Positions 1-10,243 of a DNA stretch of 64,000 nucleotides are shown in pieces. The notes under the pieces were generated by a model that was given only the letters and a program-made list of their open reading frames with translations, searched no databases and was not told the DNA's origin. Each line of letters opens with the position of its first letter. The stretch's first letter is position 1. The stretch is from Castellaniella sp. Its GTDB lineage: Bacteria > Pseudomonadota > Gammaproteobacteria > Burkholderiales > Burkholderiaceae_B. The DNA lies in assembly GCF_034675845.1 (NCBI RefSeq), contig NZ_JAUCCU010000001.1, forward strand, positions 1,550,001 through 1,614,000, read 5' to 3'. The position numbers were made by a program, and so were the translations under genes.

Positions 1-981
1 CTTGAAGAACGGCGTGTGACGGCCACCTTCGTCCTTGGACAGAATGTAGACCTCGGCGTCGAAGTCCGTGTGCGGGCGGATCGAACCGGGCTTGGCCAAC
101 ACCTGACCGCGCTCGACTTCTTCACGCTTGGTGCCGCGCAGCAAGATACCGACGTTATCACCGGCCTGACCCTGATCCAGCAGCTTGCGGAACATTTCCA
201 CGCCCGTGCAGGTGGTCTTGAGCGTGTCATGGATACCCACGACTTCGATTTCTTCACCAACCTTGATGATGCCGCGCTCGATGCGACCCGTGACCACGGT
301 ACCGCGACCGGAGATCGAGAACACGTCTTCCACAGGCATCAGGAAGGCACCGTCAATGGCACGTTCCGGCTGGGGAATGTAGGTGTCCAGCGCTTCGGCC
401 AACTGCATGATGGCCTGCGAGCCCAGGGGGCCTTCGTCGCCTTCAAGCGCCAGCTTGGCGGAACCCTTGATGATGGGGGTGTCGTCGCCCGGGAAGTCGT
501 ACTTCGAGAGCAGTTCGCGCACTTCCATCTCGACCAGTTCGAGCAGCTCTTCGTCGTCGACCATGTCGCACTTGTTCAGGAACACAACGATGTAAGGCAC
601 ACCCACCTGGCGGGCCAGCAGGATGTGTTCACGCGTCTGGGGCATGGGGCCGTCAGCGGCCGAGCACACCAGAATCGCACCGTCCATCTGGGCGGCACCG
701 GTGATCATGTTCTTGACATAGTCAGCGTGACCCGGGCAGTCAACGTGGGCATAGTGGCGGTTGGCCGTCTCGTATTCCACGTGCGACGTGCTGATGGTGA
801 TGCCACGCGCCTTTTCTTCGGGCGCGTTGTCAATCTGGTCGTAGCCCTTGGCTTCGCCGCCCATTGCCTTGGCCAGCACCGTCGTGATTGCCGCCGTCAG
901 AGTCGTCTTGCCGTGGTCAACGTGCCCGATCGTACCCACGTTGACGTGCGGTTTGGTCCGTTCAAACTTACCTTTTGCCAT
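1..981 (-). CDS. tuf: Elongation factor Tu, first copy (3' end beyond window)
   Basis: EF-Tu delivers aminoacyl-tRNA to the ribosome as a GTP complex. Only the first 327 codons are visible; the frame runs off the window edge. The start is the ATG at 981. The N-terminal G domain is intact, with the GHVDHGKT P-loop, DCPGHADY and NKCD motifs. It lies 67 nt after fusA as the last gene of the str operon. The coding sequence matches the second tuf (18148-19338) at all but two bases (379 and 751), both silent Tyr codon changes. Similarity stops directly upstream of the ATG, which points to gene conversion. Identification is certain. Confidence 0.97.
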   Translation of the reverse strand, partial: MAKGKFERTKPHVNVGTIGHVDHGKTTLTAAITTVLAKAMGGEAKGYDQIDNAPEEKARGITISTSHVEYETANRHYAHVDCPGHADYVKNMITGAAQMDGAILVCSAADGPMPQTREHILLARQVGVPYIVVFLNKCDMVDDEELLELVEMEVRELLSKYDFPGDDTPIIKGSAKLALEGDEGPLGSQAIMQLAEALDTYIPQPERAIDGAFLMPVEDVFSISGRGTVVTGRIERGIIKVGEEIEVVGIHDTLKTTCTGVEMFRKLLDQGQAGDNVGILLRGTKREEVERGQVLAKPGSIRPHTDFDAEVYILSKDEGGRHTPFFK

Positions 982-1048
982 GATAATTCCTGTGATTTCC
1001 TAGGAAATGAAAGAGGGATAGTCCCGACCATCAGGCCGGGACGGATAA

Positions 1049-3151
<2,103 letters not shown>

Positions 3152-3181
3152 GATGTATTTCCTGGTGAATGACCGGTCGGA

Positions 3182-3652
3182 TTACCAACGGAAGTGACTG
3201 AAGGCCTTGTTGGCTTCTGCCATCTTGTGGGTGTCCTCACGCTTCTTCATGGCACCGCCGCGGCCTTCGGCGGCATCCATCAATTCGCCTGCCAGACGCA
3301 GGTCCATTGATTTTTCACCGCGCTTTTTCGCGGCTTCACGCAACCAACGCATCGCCAGAGCCAGTCGGCGCACAGGGCGGACTTCGACTGGAACCTGGTA
3401 ATTGGCACCACCCACGCGGCGGGATTTGACTTCGACCACGGGCTTGATGTTGTTGATGGCGGTATTGAAGATTTCGATGGGCTCCTTCCCGGTTTTGGCC
3501 TGGATCTGGTCAAAAGCGCCGTAAATGATGCGTTCTGCCACGGCTTTCTTGCCGGACAGCATGACGACGTTCATGAATTTGGCCAGCTCGACACTGCCGA
3601 ACTTGGGATCTGGGAGGATTTCACGTTTTGGTACTTCGCGACGACGAGGCAT
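3182..3652 (-). CDS. rpsG: 30S ribosomal protein S7
   Basis: S7 is a primary 16S rRNA binder that nucleates assembly of the 30S head. I place the start at the ATG at 3652, giving the standard 156 aa beginning MPRRREVPKRE, preceded by an AGGAA-type ribosome binding site. The open frame extends 23 codons further upstream, but that stretch is not S7-like. It sits between rpsL and fusA in the str operon. In E. coli S7 represses its own operon from the rpsL-rpsG spacer; the spacer here (3653-3799, 147 nt) is long enough to hold such a site, but I did not identify one. Confidence 0.97.
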   Translation of the reverse strand: MPRRREVPKREILPDPKFGSVELAKFMNVVMLSGKKAVAERIIYGAFDQIQAKTGKEPIEIFNTAINNIKPVVEVKSRRVGGANYQVPVEVRPVRRLALAMRWLREAAKKRGEKSMDLRLAGELMDAAEGRGGAMKKREDTHKMAEANKAFSHFRW

Positions 3653-3799
3653 TTCGATTTCCTGGTGACGATTCAGTTGAGCCGTTGATTCACGGCCTCG
3701 GCTTCCATAGGGGAGAGCCACTTACCTGCCAAAGCCAAATGGCCCTGGCTGCACGTTTTTGATCGCAGGGCGATCAATGGGGGACGGCAGAGCTGCGGA

Positions 3800-4174
3800 T
3801 TATTTCTTAGGCCGCTTGGCGCCGTATTTGGAGCGGGCTTGTTTGCGGTCCTTGACCCCTTGGAGGTCGAGGGAACCACGCACGATGTGATAACGCACAC
3901 CCGGCAAGTCCTTCACGCGGCCGCCACGCACCAGGACCACAGAGTGTTCCTGGAGGTTATGGCCTTCGCCGCCGATGTACGAGATGACCTCGTAGCCATT
4001 GGTCAGGCGAACCTTGGCGACTTTGCGCAGGGCAGAATTAGGCTTTTTAGGGGTGGTGGTGTATACACGGGTGCAGACGCCGCGGCGCTGGGGGCAATTT
4101 TCCAGCGCGGGGCTCTTGCTGTTTTCGCGGCTAACCTGGCGCGGTTTGCGCAACAGTTGAGCAATAGTAGGCAT
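3800..4174 (-). CDS. rpsL: 30S ribosomal protein S12
   Basis: S12 lies at the decoding centre and contributes to proofreading. It has 124 aa, the normal size, beginning MPTIAQLLRKPR. Lys43 (in TTPKKPNS) and Lys88 (in GRVKDLPG), the positions usually changed in streptomycin-resistant mutants, are both the wild-type lysine. It is the first gene of the str operon, with a candidate promoter about 245 nt upstream. The start ATG at 4174 gives the conserved N-terminus. Confidence 0.97.
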   Translation of the reverse strand: MPTIAQLLRKPRQVSRENSKSPALENCPQRRGVCTRVYTTTPKKPNSALRKVAKVRLTNGYEVISYIGGEGHNLQEHSVVLVRGGRVKDLPGVRYHIVRGSLDLQGVKDRKQARSKYGAKRPKK

Positions 4175-4418
4175 GACCTTTACGCATCCTTTGTACTTGC
4201 GTACGTTTTACGTCGATGTTCAGGTGACATGTACAAAATCCGCCTGACACGAATACGTAAAAGAGCGGGTCTTGCACAAGCTTGGTCCAGAAATCTTCTG
4301 CTGCAATTCTTCTGCTGAAGTTTTCGCCGCAGTTTCCGGGTTGTTTCCAGTTACTTAAGTAGGACGATGGGGCCTAGGCGCATACCTTGCCCAACCGTCT
4401 TAATTCGGTAAGCCAATC

Positions 4419-4448
4419 AGTGTAGCACGCACCTGTTTTTAAGGGCAA
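4419..4448 (-). promoter_or_regulatory. Candidate promoter of the str operon
   Basis: On the minus strand there is TTGCCC (4443-4448), an 18-nt spacer, then TACACT (4419-4424), a fair match to a sigma-70 promoter pointing at rpsL. It would leave a leader of about 240 nt. The leader between 4175 and 4418 holds no gene that I can support. This is read by eye only. Confidence 0.4.
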
Positions 4449-4590
4449 GCACTTTTATGCACCTTTTGTGGGTGCGCAAAATCGGCACAACACAGCCTGG
4501 ATCAATTCAGAATCGCAGCCTGGACAGACCCACCGGCCATGCGTCAGAATCCGGCGGTAGCGCTCTTTTCCACCAGCAACCAGGGAAATC

Positions 4591-5037
4591 ATGAATATCC
4601 TCGTCCTGCACGGCATCAACCTGAATATGTTCGGCAAGCGCGACCCCGCGCAGTACGGCACCGCGACTCTGGCCGAGATTGACCAGCAGCTACAGACGCT
4701 GGGCGCCGACCTGGATGCCGATGTGGCTTGCTTCCAGAGCAACTGCGAAGGTGCCATGGTCGAACGCATCCACCAGGCGCATACGGATGGCACGGATGCG
4801 CTGCTGATCAATGCCGGGGCCTGGACGCATTACAGTTATGGCATCCGGGATGCCCTGGCGATATTGACCATCCCCATCATCGAAGTCCATATGTCCAATA
4901 TCCACGCCCGCGAGGCCTTCCGCCACGAATCCGTGCTGGCCCCCATCGTGCGCGGCCAGATCTGCGGCTTCGGGGTAGACAGCTATCTGCTGGGACTGCG
5001 GGCCGCGATCACCTTAGTTGATTCAGCATCTGAGTAA
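4591..5037 (+). CDS. aroQ: 3-dehydroquinate dehydratase, type II
   Basis: This enzyme converts 3-dehydroquinate to 3-dehydroshikimate in the shikimate pathway and forms dodecamers. It has 148 aa, typical for type II. The N-terminal LHGINLNMFGKRDP block matches the family signature LHGPNLNLLG, with Tyr22 in QYGTATL following. INAGAWTHYSYGIRDAL and EVHMSNIHAREAFRHES carry the substrate-binding Asn, His and Glu-Val-His residues. The substitutions INAGAW for NPGAY and SYGI for SVAI are somewhat unusual. It converges with aroE and the two reading frames overlap at their 3' ends by 29 nt, so the two shikimate genes are neighbours but not one operon. Confidence 0.93.
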   Translation: MNILVLHGINLNMFGKRDPAQYGTATLAEIDQQLQTLGADLDADVACFQSNCEGAMVERIHQAHTDGTDALLINAGAWTHYSYGIRDALAILTIPIIEVHMSNIHAREAFRHESVLAPIVRGQICGFGVDSYLLGLRAAITLVDSASE

Positions 5038-5815
5038 CATCCGGCATGACGCCGCGCCAGAGGCGGAATGATTCCGCCGCCTGCCCGACCAGCATGCCCA
5101 AGCCATCGGCTACCACCGCAGCCCCCTGAGCGCGGGCATCCGCCATGAATGCAGTCTCGCGTCCGTAAACCATTTCGTAAGCCAAGGCGCCCGGCGCATA
5201 TAAATCCTGGCCCAGGTCCAGAACACTGTCGGACAGGCCGGCCGAAGTTGCGTTGATGACCACGTCGAATCGCCCGCCTCGGGCCGCAGCAAATCCACCT
5301 GCCGCAATGGGCTGGTCATGCTTCCAGGGCTCGATCAAAGCCTGAGCCTTGTCCACACTGCGATTGACGACCAGCAAACTGGCAGGGCGGGCGCGCAACA
5401 GCGGCAACAGGACGCCACGGGCCGCGCCCCCTGCCCCAACCACCAGAACACGTTGATCCGCCAATAGCCTGCCCAGGCAGTGCTGGATATCAAAGACCAA
5501 ACCAAAACCATCCGTGTTGTCGCCCTGTATGCCATCCTGAGTAAAGCTCAGGGTATTCACAGCCTGGGCTGCCCGCGCCCGTTCGCTGAGATGATCGGAC
5601 AGCATCAGGGCTTCCAGCTTGAATGGTGCCGTGACATTCATGCCCTTGCCACCAGCCGCGATGAAGGCCCGCACGGTTCGCTCGAACGCATCCGGTGCGG
5701 CCAAAATAGCCTCGTAGTGGATGTCTTGGCCGAATTGTCGGGCAAACGCCATATGGATCACAGGGGATTTGGACTGGGCAATCGGATTGCCAATGACAGC
5801 ATAGCGATCAGTCAT
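5009..5815 (-). CDS. aroE: Shikimate dehydrogenase (NADP+)
   Basis: This enzyme reduces 3-dehydroshikimate to shikimate with NADPH. It has 268 aa. The N-terminus VIGNPIAQSKSPVIH is the shikimate-binding block (normally GNPIxHSxSPxIH; here Gln replaces the first His). VTAPFKLEA carries the catalytic Lys. DNTDGFGLV follows, then a Rossmann motif VVGAGGAARGV and NRSVDKA for NADP. It runs convergently into aroQ and its start lies about 80 nt from the rpoC terminator, so it has its own transcript. Confidence 0.95.
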   Translation of the reverse strand: MTDRYAVIGNPIAQSKSPVIHMAFARQFGQDIHYEAILAAPDAFERTVRAFIAAGGKGMNVTAPFKLEALMLSDHLSERARAAQAVNTLSFTQDGIQGDNTDGFGLVFDIQHCLGRLLADQRVLVVGAGGAARGVLLPLLRARPASLLVVNRSVDKAQALIEPWKHDQPIAAGGFAAARGGRFDVVINATSAGLSDSVLDLGQDLYAPGALAYEMVYGRETAFMADARAQGAAVVADGLGMLVGQAAESFRLWRGVMPDVTQMLNQLR

Positions 5816-5897
5816 GGGGGGTCGGCGTTGTGGTGAGAAAGGCCTTAGCGTAACAAATGCGCCACGACCATGTCTGCGCGACGTCTAGGGACCCCAG

Positions 5898-5940
5898 AAA
5901 AAACCCCTGCCCGGGATGACTTCCGGACAGGGGTTTTTTT
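5898..5940. terminator. Bidirectional intrinsic terminator after rpoC
   Basis: An 11-bp GC-rich stem (arms 5904-5914 and 5923-5933, one wobble pair) is flanked by A and T runs, so it works as a hairpin plus U-tract on both strands. On the minus strand it lies about 47 nt past the rpoC stop and ends the rpl-rpoBC operon. Confidence 0.88.
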
Positions 5941-5986
5941 ACATCATCGGCGTATTGCCGACCTTGGATCAGACCAGCAAAGTGGT

Positions 5987-8900
5987 TTACTCCTCGGACG
6001 GGGTATCCAAATCCGCAGCGGGTGCGGCATCCATTTCGTCGGAACCCGCGTGCGCCATTTCCGACGGATCGGTAAACGGGTTAGCGAGTTCGCGTGCGGC
6101 GGCGCGTTCGGCAGCCTCGAAGATTTCGCGGTCGTGACGGGCGATGTGATAAGACATGCCTGTCCCTGCCGGGATCAAGCGACCCACAATGACGTTTTCC
6201 TTCAAGCCACGCAGATCGTCGCGTTTGCCCATGATGGCGGCTTCGGTCAGCACCCGGGTGGTTTCCTGGAAGGAAGCCGCCGAGATGAACGAGTCCGTGG
6301 ACAGCGAGGCCTTGGTGATGCCCAGCAAAACGTTGTCATAAGAGGCCGGGAGCTTGCCCTCGGCTTCCATCTGATCATTGGCATTCAGCAATTCGGCGCG
6401 TTCGACCTGTTCGCCCGTGATGAAATCGGTATCACCCGGGTTGGAGATATTCACGCGGCGCAGCATCTGGCGCACAATGACTTCGATGTGCTTGTCGTTG
6501 ATCTTCACGCCCTGCAGACGATAAACGTCCTGGACTTCGTTGACCACATAAGACGCCAGAGGCTCGATGCCTTGCAGACGCAAAATATCGTGCGGATCTG
6601 CCGGACCATCGACCACCAGTTCGCCCTTGTTGACCACCTGGCCATCGTGCACCAGCACCTGCTTTTCCTTGGAAATCAGGAACTCGTGGCTGACGCCTTC
6701 CATGTCGGTAATCACCAGGCGCTGCTTGCCCTTGGTGTCCTTGCCGAAAGATACCGTCCCAGTGACTTCGGCCAAGACGCCGGCGTCCTTCGGGGAACGG
6801 GCTTCGAAAAGCTCGGCCACACGCGGCAGACCCCCGGTAATGTCGCGGGTCTTCTGCGATTCCTGCGGAATCCGGGCGAGGAAATCCCCCACCCCGACGG
6901 TCTGGCCATCACGCACGGTGATCAGCGCGCCCACCGGCAGCGAGATCGCCACAGCGTGTTCGGTACCGGCCACCTTGATTTCCTGGCCCAGCTCGTCCAG
7001 CAACAGAATCTGCGGCCGACCCCCTGCACCCTTGGTGCCGCGGGTCTTGGGCGTAATCACCACCAGCGTGGACAGGCCGGTGATTTCGTCCACCTGCTTG
7101 GCCACGGTCACGCCTTCTTCGACGTTGGCAAAGCGAATGGCACCCGTGTATTCGGAAACGATAGGACGCGTCAGCGGATCCCACGAGGCCAGCTTCGTAC
7201 CGGCCTTGATGCTGTCGCCATCGCCTACCAGAATCGTGGCGCCGTAGGGGACTTTATGGCGTTCGCGTTCACGGCGGTTATCGTCGTAAACCACGATTTC
7301 ACCAGAACGCGACACTGCAATGCGGTCACCCTTGGCGTTGGTCAGATAACGCAGACCAATGGCAAAGCCCACCGCGCCAGCGGACTTGGTCTCGATAGAG
7401 CTGGCCATGGCCGAACGCGAGGCCGCACCACCGATGTGGAACGTACGCATCGTCAGCTGAGTGCCCGGCTCACCGATGGACTGGGCCGCAATCACACCGA
7501 CCGCCTCGCCCTTGTTGACCAGGGAACCACGGCCCAGATCGCGTCCATAACAGTGGGCGCATAGACCATGGCGGGTTTCGCAGGTCAGCGGCGTGCGGAT
7601 CTTGACCTCGTCGATATTCAGCTGCTCGATGAGCTCGACAATGTCTTCGTCCAGCAGGGTGCCGGCCGTAATGACGGTTTCCTGGGTGTCGGGGTTGACC
7701 ACATCGATGGCGGCAACACGACCCAGGACGCGGTCGCCCAAAGCTTCGACGACTTCGCCGCCTTCCAGCAATGCCTTCATGACATAGCCGTGCGAGGTGC
7801 CGCAATCGTCTTCGGTAATCACCAGATCCTGGGTCACGTCGACCAGGCGGCGCGTCAGGTAACCAGAGTTGGCCGTCTTCAGTGCCGTATCCGCCAGACC
7901 CTTGCGCGCCCCGTGCGTGGAGATGAAGTACTGCAGCACGTTCAGGCCTTCACGGAAGTTGGCCGTGATGGGGGTCTCGATGATCGAGCCGTCAGGCTTG
8001 GCCATCAGGCCGCGCATACCGGCCAACTGACGAATCTGGGCGGCAGAGCCTCGGGCCCCGGAATCGGCCATCATGTAGATGGAGTTGAACGATTCCTGGC
8101 GCGTTTCGTTGCCGTGGCGATCCAGCACAGGCTCGGTGGAGAGCTGCTCCATCATGGCCTTGCCGACGCGATCGCCTGCCTTGCCCCAGATATCCACCAC
8201 GTTGTTGTAGCGTTCCTGGGCGGTCACCAGACCGGAGGAATACTGGCGGTCGATTTCCTTGACCTCGGTAGAGGCCTGGGCCAGGATGTCGCGCTTGGCG
8301 GCAGGCACCACCATGTCGCCCATGGCAATGGAAACCCCGGCGCGCGTGGCCAGGCGGTAGCCGGACTGCATCAGCTTATCGGCGAAGATCACCGTGGCCC
8401 GCAGGCCGCAGCGACGGTACGACATATTGATGAGCTTGGAGATTTCTTTTTTCTTCAGGGCTTTGTTCAGCACGTTGAACGGCAGGCCCTGCGGCAGAAT
8501 CTCGGACAGCAAGGCACGGCCAACCGTCGTCTGGTGGCGGATGACCTGCTCGTGCCACTCACCGTCCTCGCCCTTGGTGTACTCGGGCACCCGGGTGGTA
8601 ATGCGCGTCTGCAGCTCGACTTCGTGGTTGTCGTAGGCGCGCTGGACTTCGGCCAGATCGGCCAGGAACATGCCCTCGCCCTTGCCGTTGATGCGTTCAC
8701 GCGTGGCGTAGTAAAGACCCAGCACGATATCCTGCGACGGCACGATGGCGGGTTCGCCGTTGGCCGGGAACAGGACGTTATTGGAGGCCAGCATCAGGGT
8801 GCGGGCTTCCAGCTGGGCTTCCAGCGACAGCGGCACGTGCACAGCCATCTGGTCGCCGTCAAAGTCAGCGTTAAAGGCTGCGCAAACCAGCGGATGCAGC

Positions 8901-10243
8901 TGGATGGCCTTGCCCTCGATCAGCTGCGGCTCAAAGGCCTGGATACCCAGGCGGTGCAGCGTCGGGGCGCGGTTCAGCATGACGGGGTGTTCTCGAATGA
9001 CTTCTTCGAGAATATCCCAGACGACAGGTTCCTGGCTTTCGACCAGTTTCTTGGCCGCCTTGATGGTGGTGGCCAAACCCATCATTTCCAAGCGATTGAA
9101 AATGAAGGGCTTGAACAGTTCGAGCGCCATCAGCTTCGGCAGACCGCACTGGTGCAGACGCAGCTGCGGGCCCACCACGATCACGGAGCGACCCGAGTAG
9201 TCGACGCGCTTGCCCAGCAGGTTCTGACGGAAACGCCCGCTCTTGCCCTTGATCATGTCGGACAGGGACTTCAGCTGGCGCTTGTTGGCGCCCGTCATGG
9301 CCTTGCCGCGACGACCATTGTCCAGCAGCGAATCGACGGATTCCTGCAGCATGCGTTTTTCGTTGCGCAAAATGATGTCCGGGGCCTTGAGTTCCAGCAG
9401 GCGCTTCAGACGATTATTGCGGTTGATGACGCGGCGATAGAGATCATTCAGGTCCGAGGTGGCGAAACGCCCCCCGTCCAGCGGCACCAAGGGACGCAGG
9501 TCCGGCGGCAACACCGGCAGCACTTCCATGATCATCCAGTCGGGCTTGATGCCGGACTTCTGGAAGCCCTCCAGAACCTTCAGGCGCTTGGAGATTTTCT
9601 TGATCTTGGCATCCGAGCCCGTGGCCTTGAGTTCGGCGCGCAGGCGCTCGACTTCGGAATCGATGTCGATGGTGCGCAGCAGTTCGCGCACGGCTTCCGC
9701 ACCCATCAGGGCATGGAAATCATCGCCGTATTCCTCGGTCTTGGCCAGATAGTCATCATCGGACATGATCTGACCGCGCTTGAGCGGCGTCATGCCCGGT
9801 TCGATCACGCACCAGGCCTCAAAATACAGTACGCGCTCGATGTCGCGCAACGTCATGTCCAGCACCATCCCCAACCGCGACGGCAGGGATTTCAGGAACC
9901 AGATGTGTGCGACCGGGCTGGCCAGCTCGATATGACCCATGCGTTCGCGGCGGACCTTGGCCACCGTGACTTCGACCCCGCACTTTTCGCAGATCACACC
10001 ACGGTGCTTCAGGCGCTTGTACTTGCCGCACAAGCACTCGTAATCCTTGATCGGGCCGAAGATTTTGGCGCAGAACAGACCGTCACGTTCGGGTTTGAAC
10101 GTGCGGTAGTTGATGGTCTCAGGCTTGCGAACTTCGCCGAAGGACCACGAACGAATCTTTTCCGGCGAGGCGATGCCGATCTTGATGGCGTCGAATTGTT
10201 CGTCCTGGGAGACTTGCTTAAAGAGATCGAGTAGCGCTTTCAT
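5987..10243 (-). CDS. rpoC: RNA polymerase beta' subunit
   Basis: Beta' is the largest catalytic subunit of RNA polymerase. The 1418-aa product is full length. A zinc site uses Cys70, Cys72, Cys85 and Cys88 (in CLCGKYKRL and CEKCGVEV). The Mg-binding catalytic motif NADFDGDQM lies near residue 460. The C-terminal zinc cysteines (CETRHGLCAHCYGRDL) are intact. Its ATG overlaps the rpoB stop as TAATG, indicating translational coupling. It is the last gene of the operon, followed by a strong terminator. The long open frames on the opposite strand are composition artefacts. Confidence 0.98.
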   Translation of the reverse strand: MKALLDLFKQVSQDEQFDAIKIGIASPEKIRSWSFGEVRKPETINYRTFKPERDGLFCAKIFGPIKDYECLCGKYKRLKHRGVICEKCGVEVTVAKVRRERMGHIELASPVAHIWFLKSLPSRLGMVLDMTLRDIERVLYFEAWCVIEPGMTPLKRGQIMSDDDYLAKTEEYGDDFHALMGAEAVRELLRTIDIDSEVERLRAELKATGSDAKIKKISKRLKVLEGFQKSGIKPDWMIMEVLPVLPPDLRPLVPLDGGRFATSDLNDLYRRVINRNNRLKRLLELKAPDIILRNEKRMLQESVDSLLDNGRRGKAMTGANKRQLKSLSDMIKGKSGRFRQNLLGKRVDYSGRSVIVVGPQLRLHQCGLPKLMALELFKPFIFNRLEMMGLATTIKAAKKLVESQEPVVWDILEEVIREHPVMLNRAPTLHRLGIQAFEPQLIEGKAIQLHPLVCAAFNADFDGDQMAVHVPLSLEAQLEARTLMLASNNVLFPANGEPAIVPSQDIVLGLYYATRERINGKGEGMFLADLAEVQRAYDNHEVELQTRITTRVPEYTKGEDGEWHEQVIRHQTTVGRALLSEILPQGLPFNVLNKALKKKEISKLINMSYRRCGLRATVIFADKLMQSGYRLATRAGVSIAMGDMVVPAAKRDILAQASTEVKEIDRQYSSGLVTAQERYNNVVDIWGKAGDRVGKAMMEQLSTEPVLDRHGNETRQESFNSIYMMADSGARGSAAQIRQLAGMRGLMAKPDGSIIETPITANFREGLNVLQYFISTHGARKGLADTALKTANSGYLTRRLVDVTQDLVITEDDCGTSHGYVMKALLEGGEVVEALGDRVLGRVAAIDVVNPDTQETVITAGTLLDEDIVELIEQLNIDEVKIRTPLTCETRHGLCAHCYGRDLGRGSLVNKGEAVGVIAAQSIGEPGTQLTMRTFHIGGAASRSAMASSIETKSAGAVGFAIGLRYLTNAKGDRIAVSRSGEIVVYDDNRRERERHKVPYGATILVGDGDSIKAGTKLASWDPLTRPIVSEYTGAIRFANVEEGVTVAKQVDEITGLSTLVVITPKTRGTKGAGGRPQILLLDELGQEIKVAGTEHAVAISLPVGALITVRDGQTVGVGDFLARIPQESQKTRDITGGLPRVAELFEARSPKDAGVLAEVTGTVSFGKDTKGKQRLVITDMEGVSHEFLISKEKQVLVHDGQVVNKGELVVDGPADPHDILRLQGIEPLASYVVNEVQDVYRLQGVKINDKHIEVIVRQMLRRVNISNPGDTDFITGEQVERAELLNANDQMEAEGKLPASYDNVLLGITKASLSTDSFISAASFQETTRVLTEAAIMGKRDDLRGLKENVIVGRLIPAGTGMSYHIARHDREIFEAAERAAARELANPFTDPSEMAHAGSDEMDAAPAADLDTPSEE

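Noticed and set aside
7568..10234. A very long open frame on the plus strand opposite rpoC (and similar ones opposite rpoB, fusA and tuf)
   Set aside because: They mirror highly conserved genes in GC-rich sequence; the encoded proteins are low-complexity His/Gln/Asp-rich and match no family.
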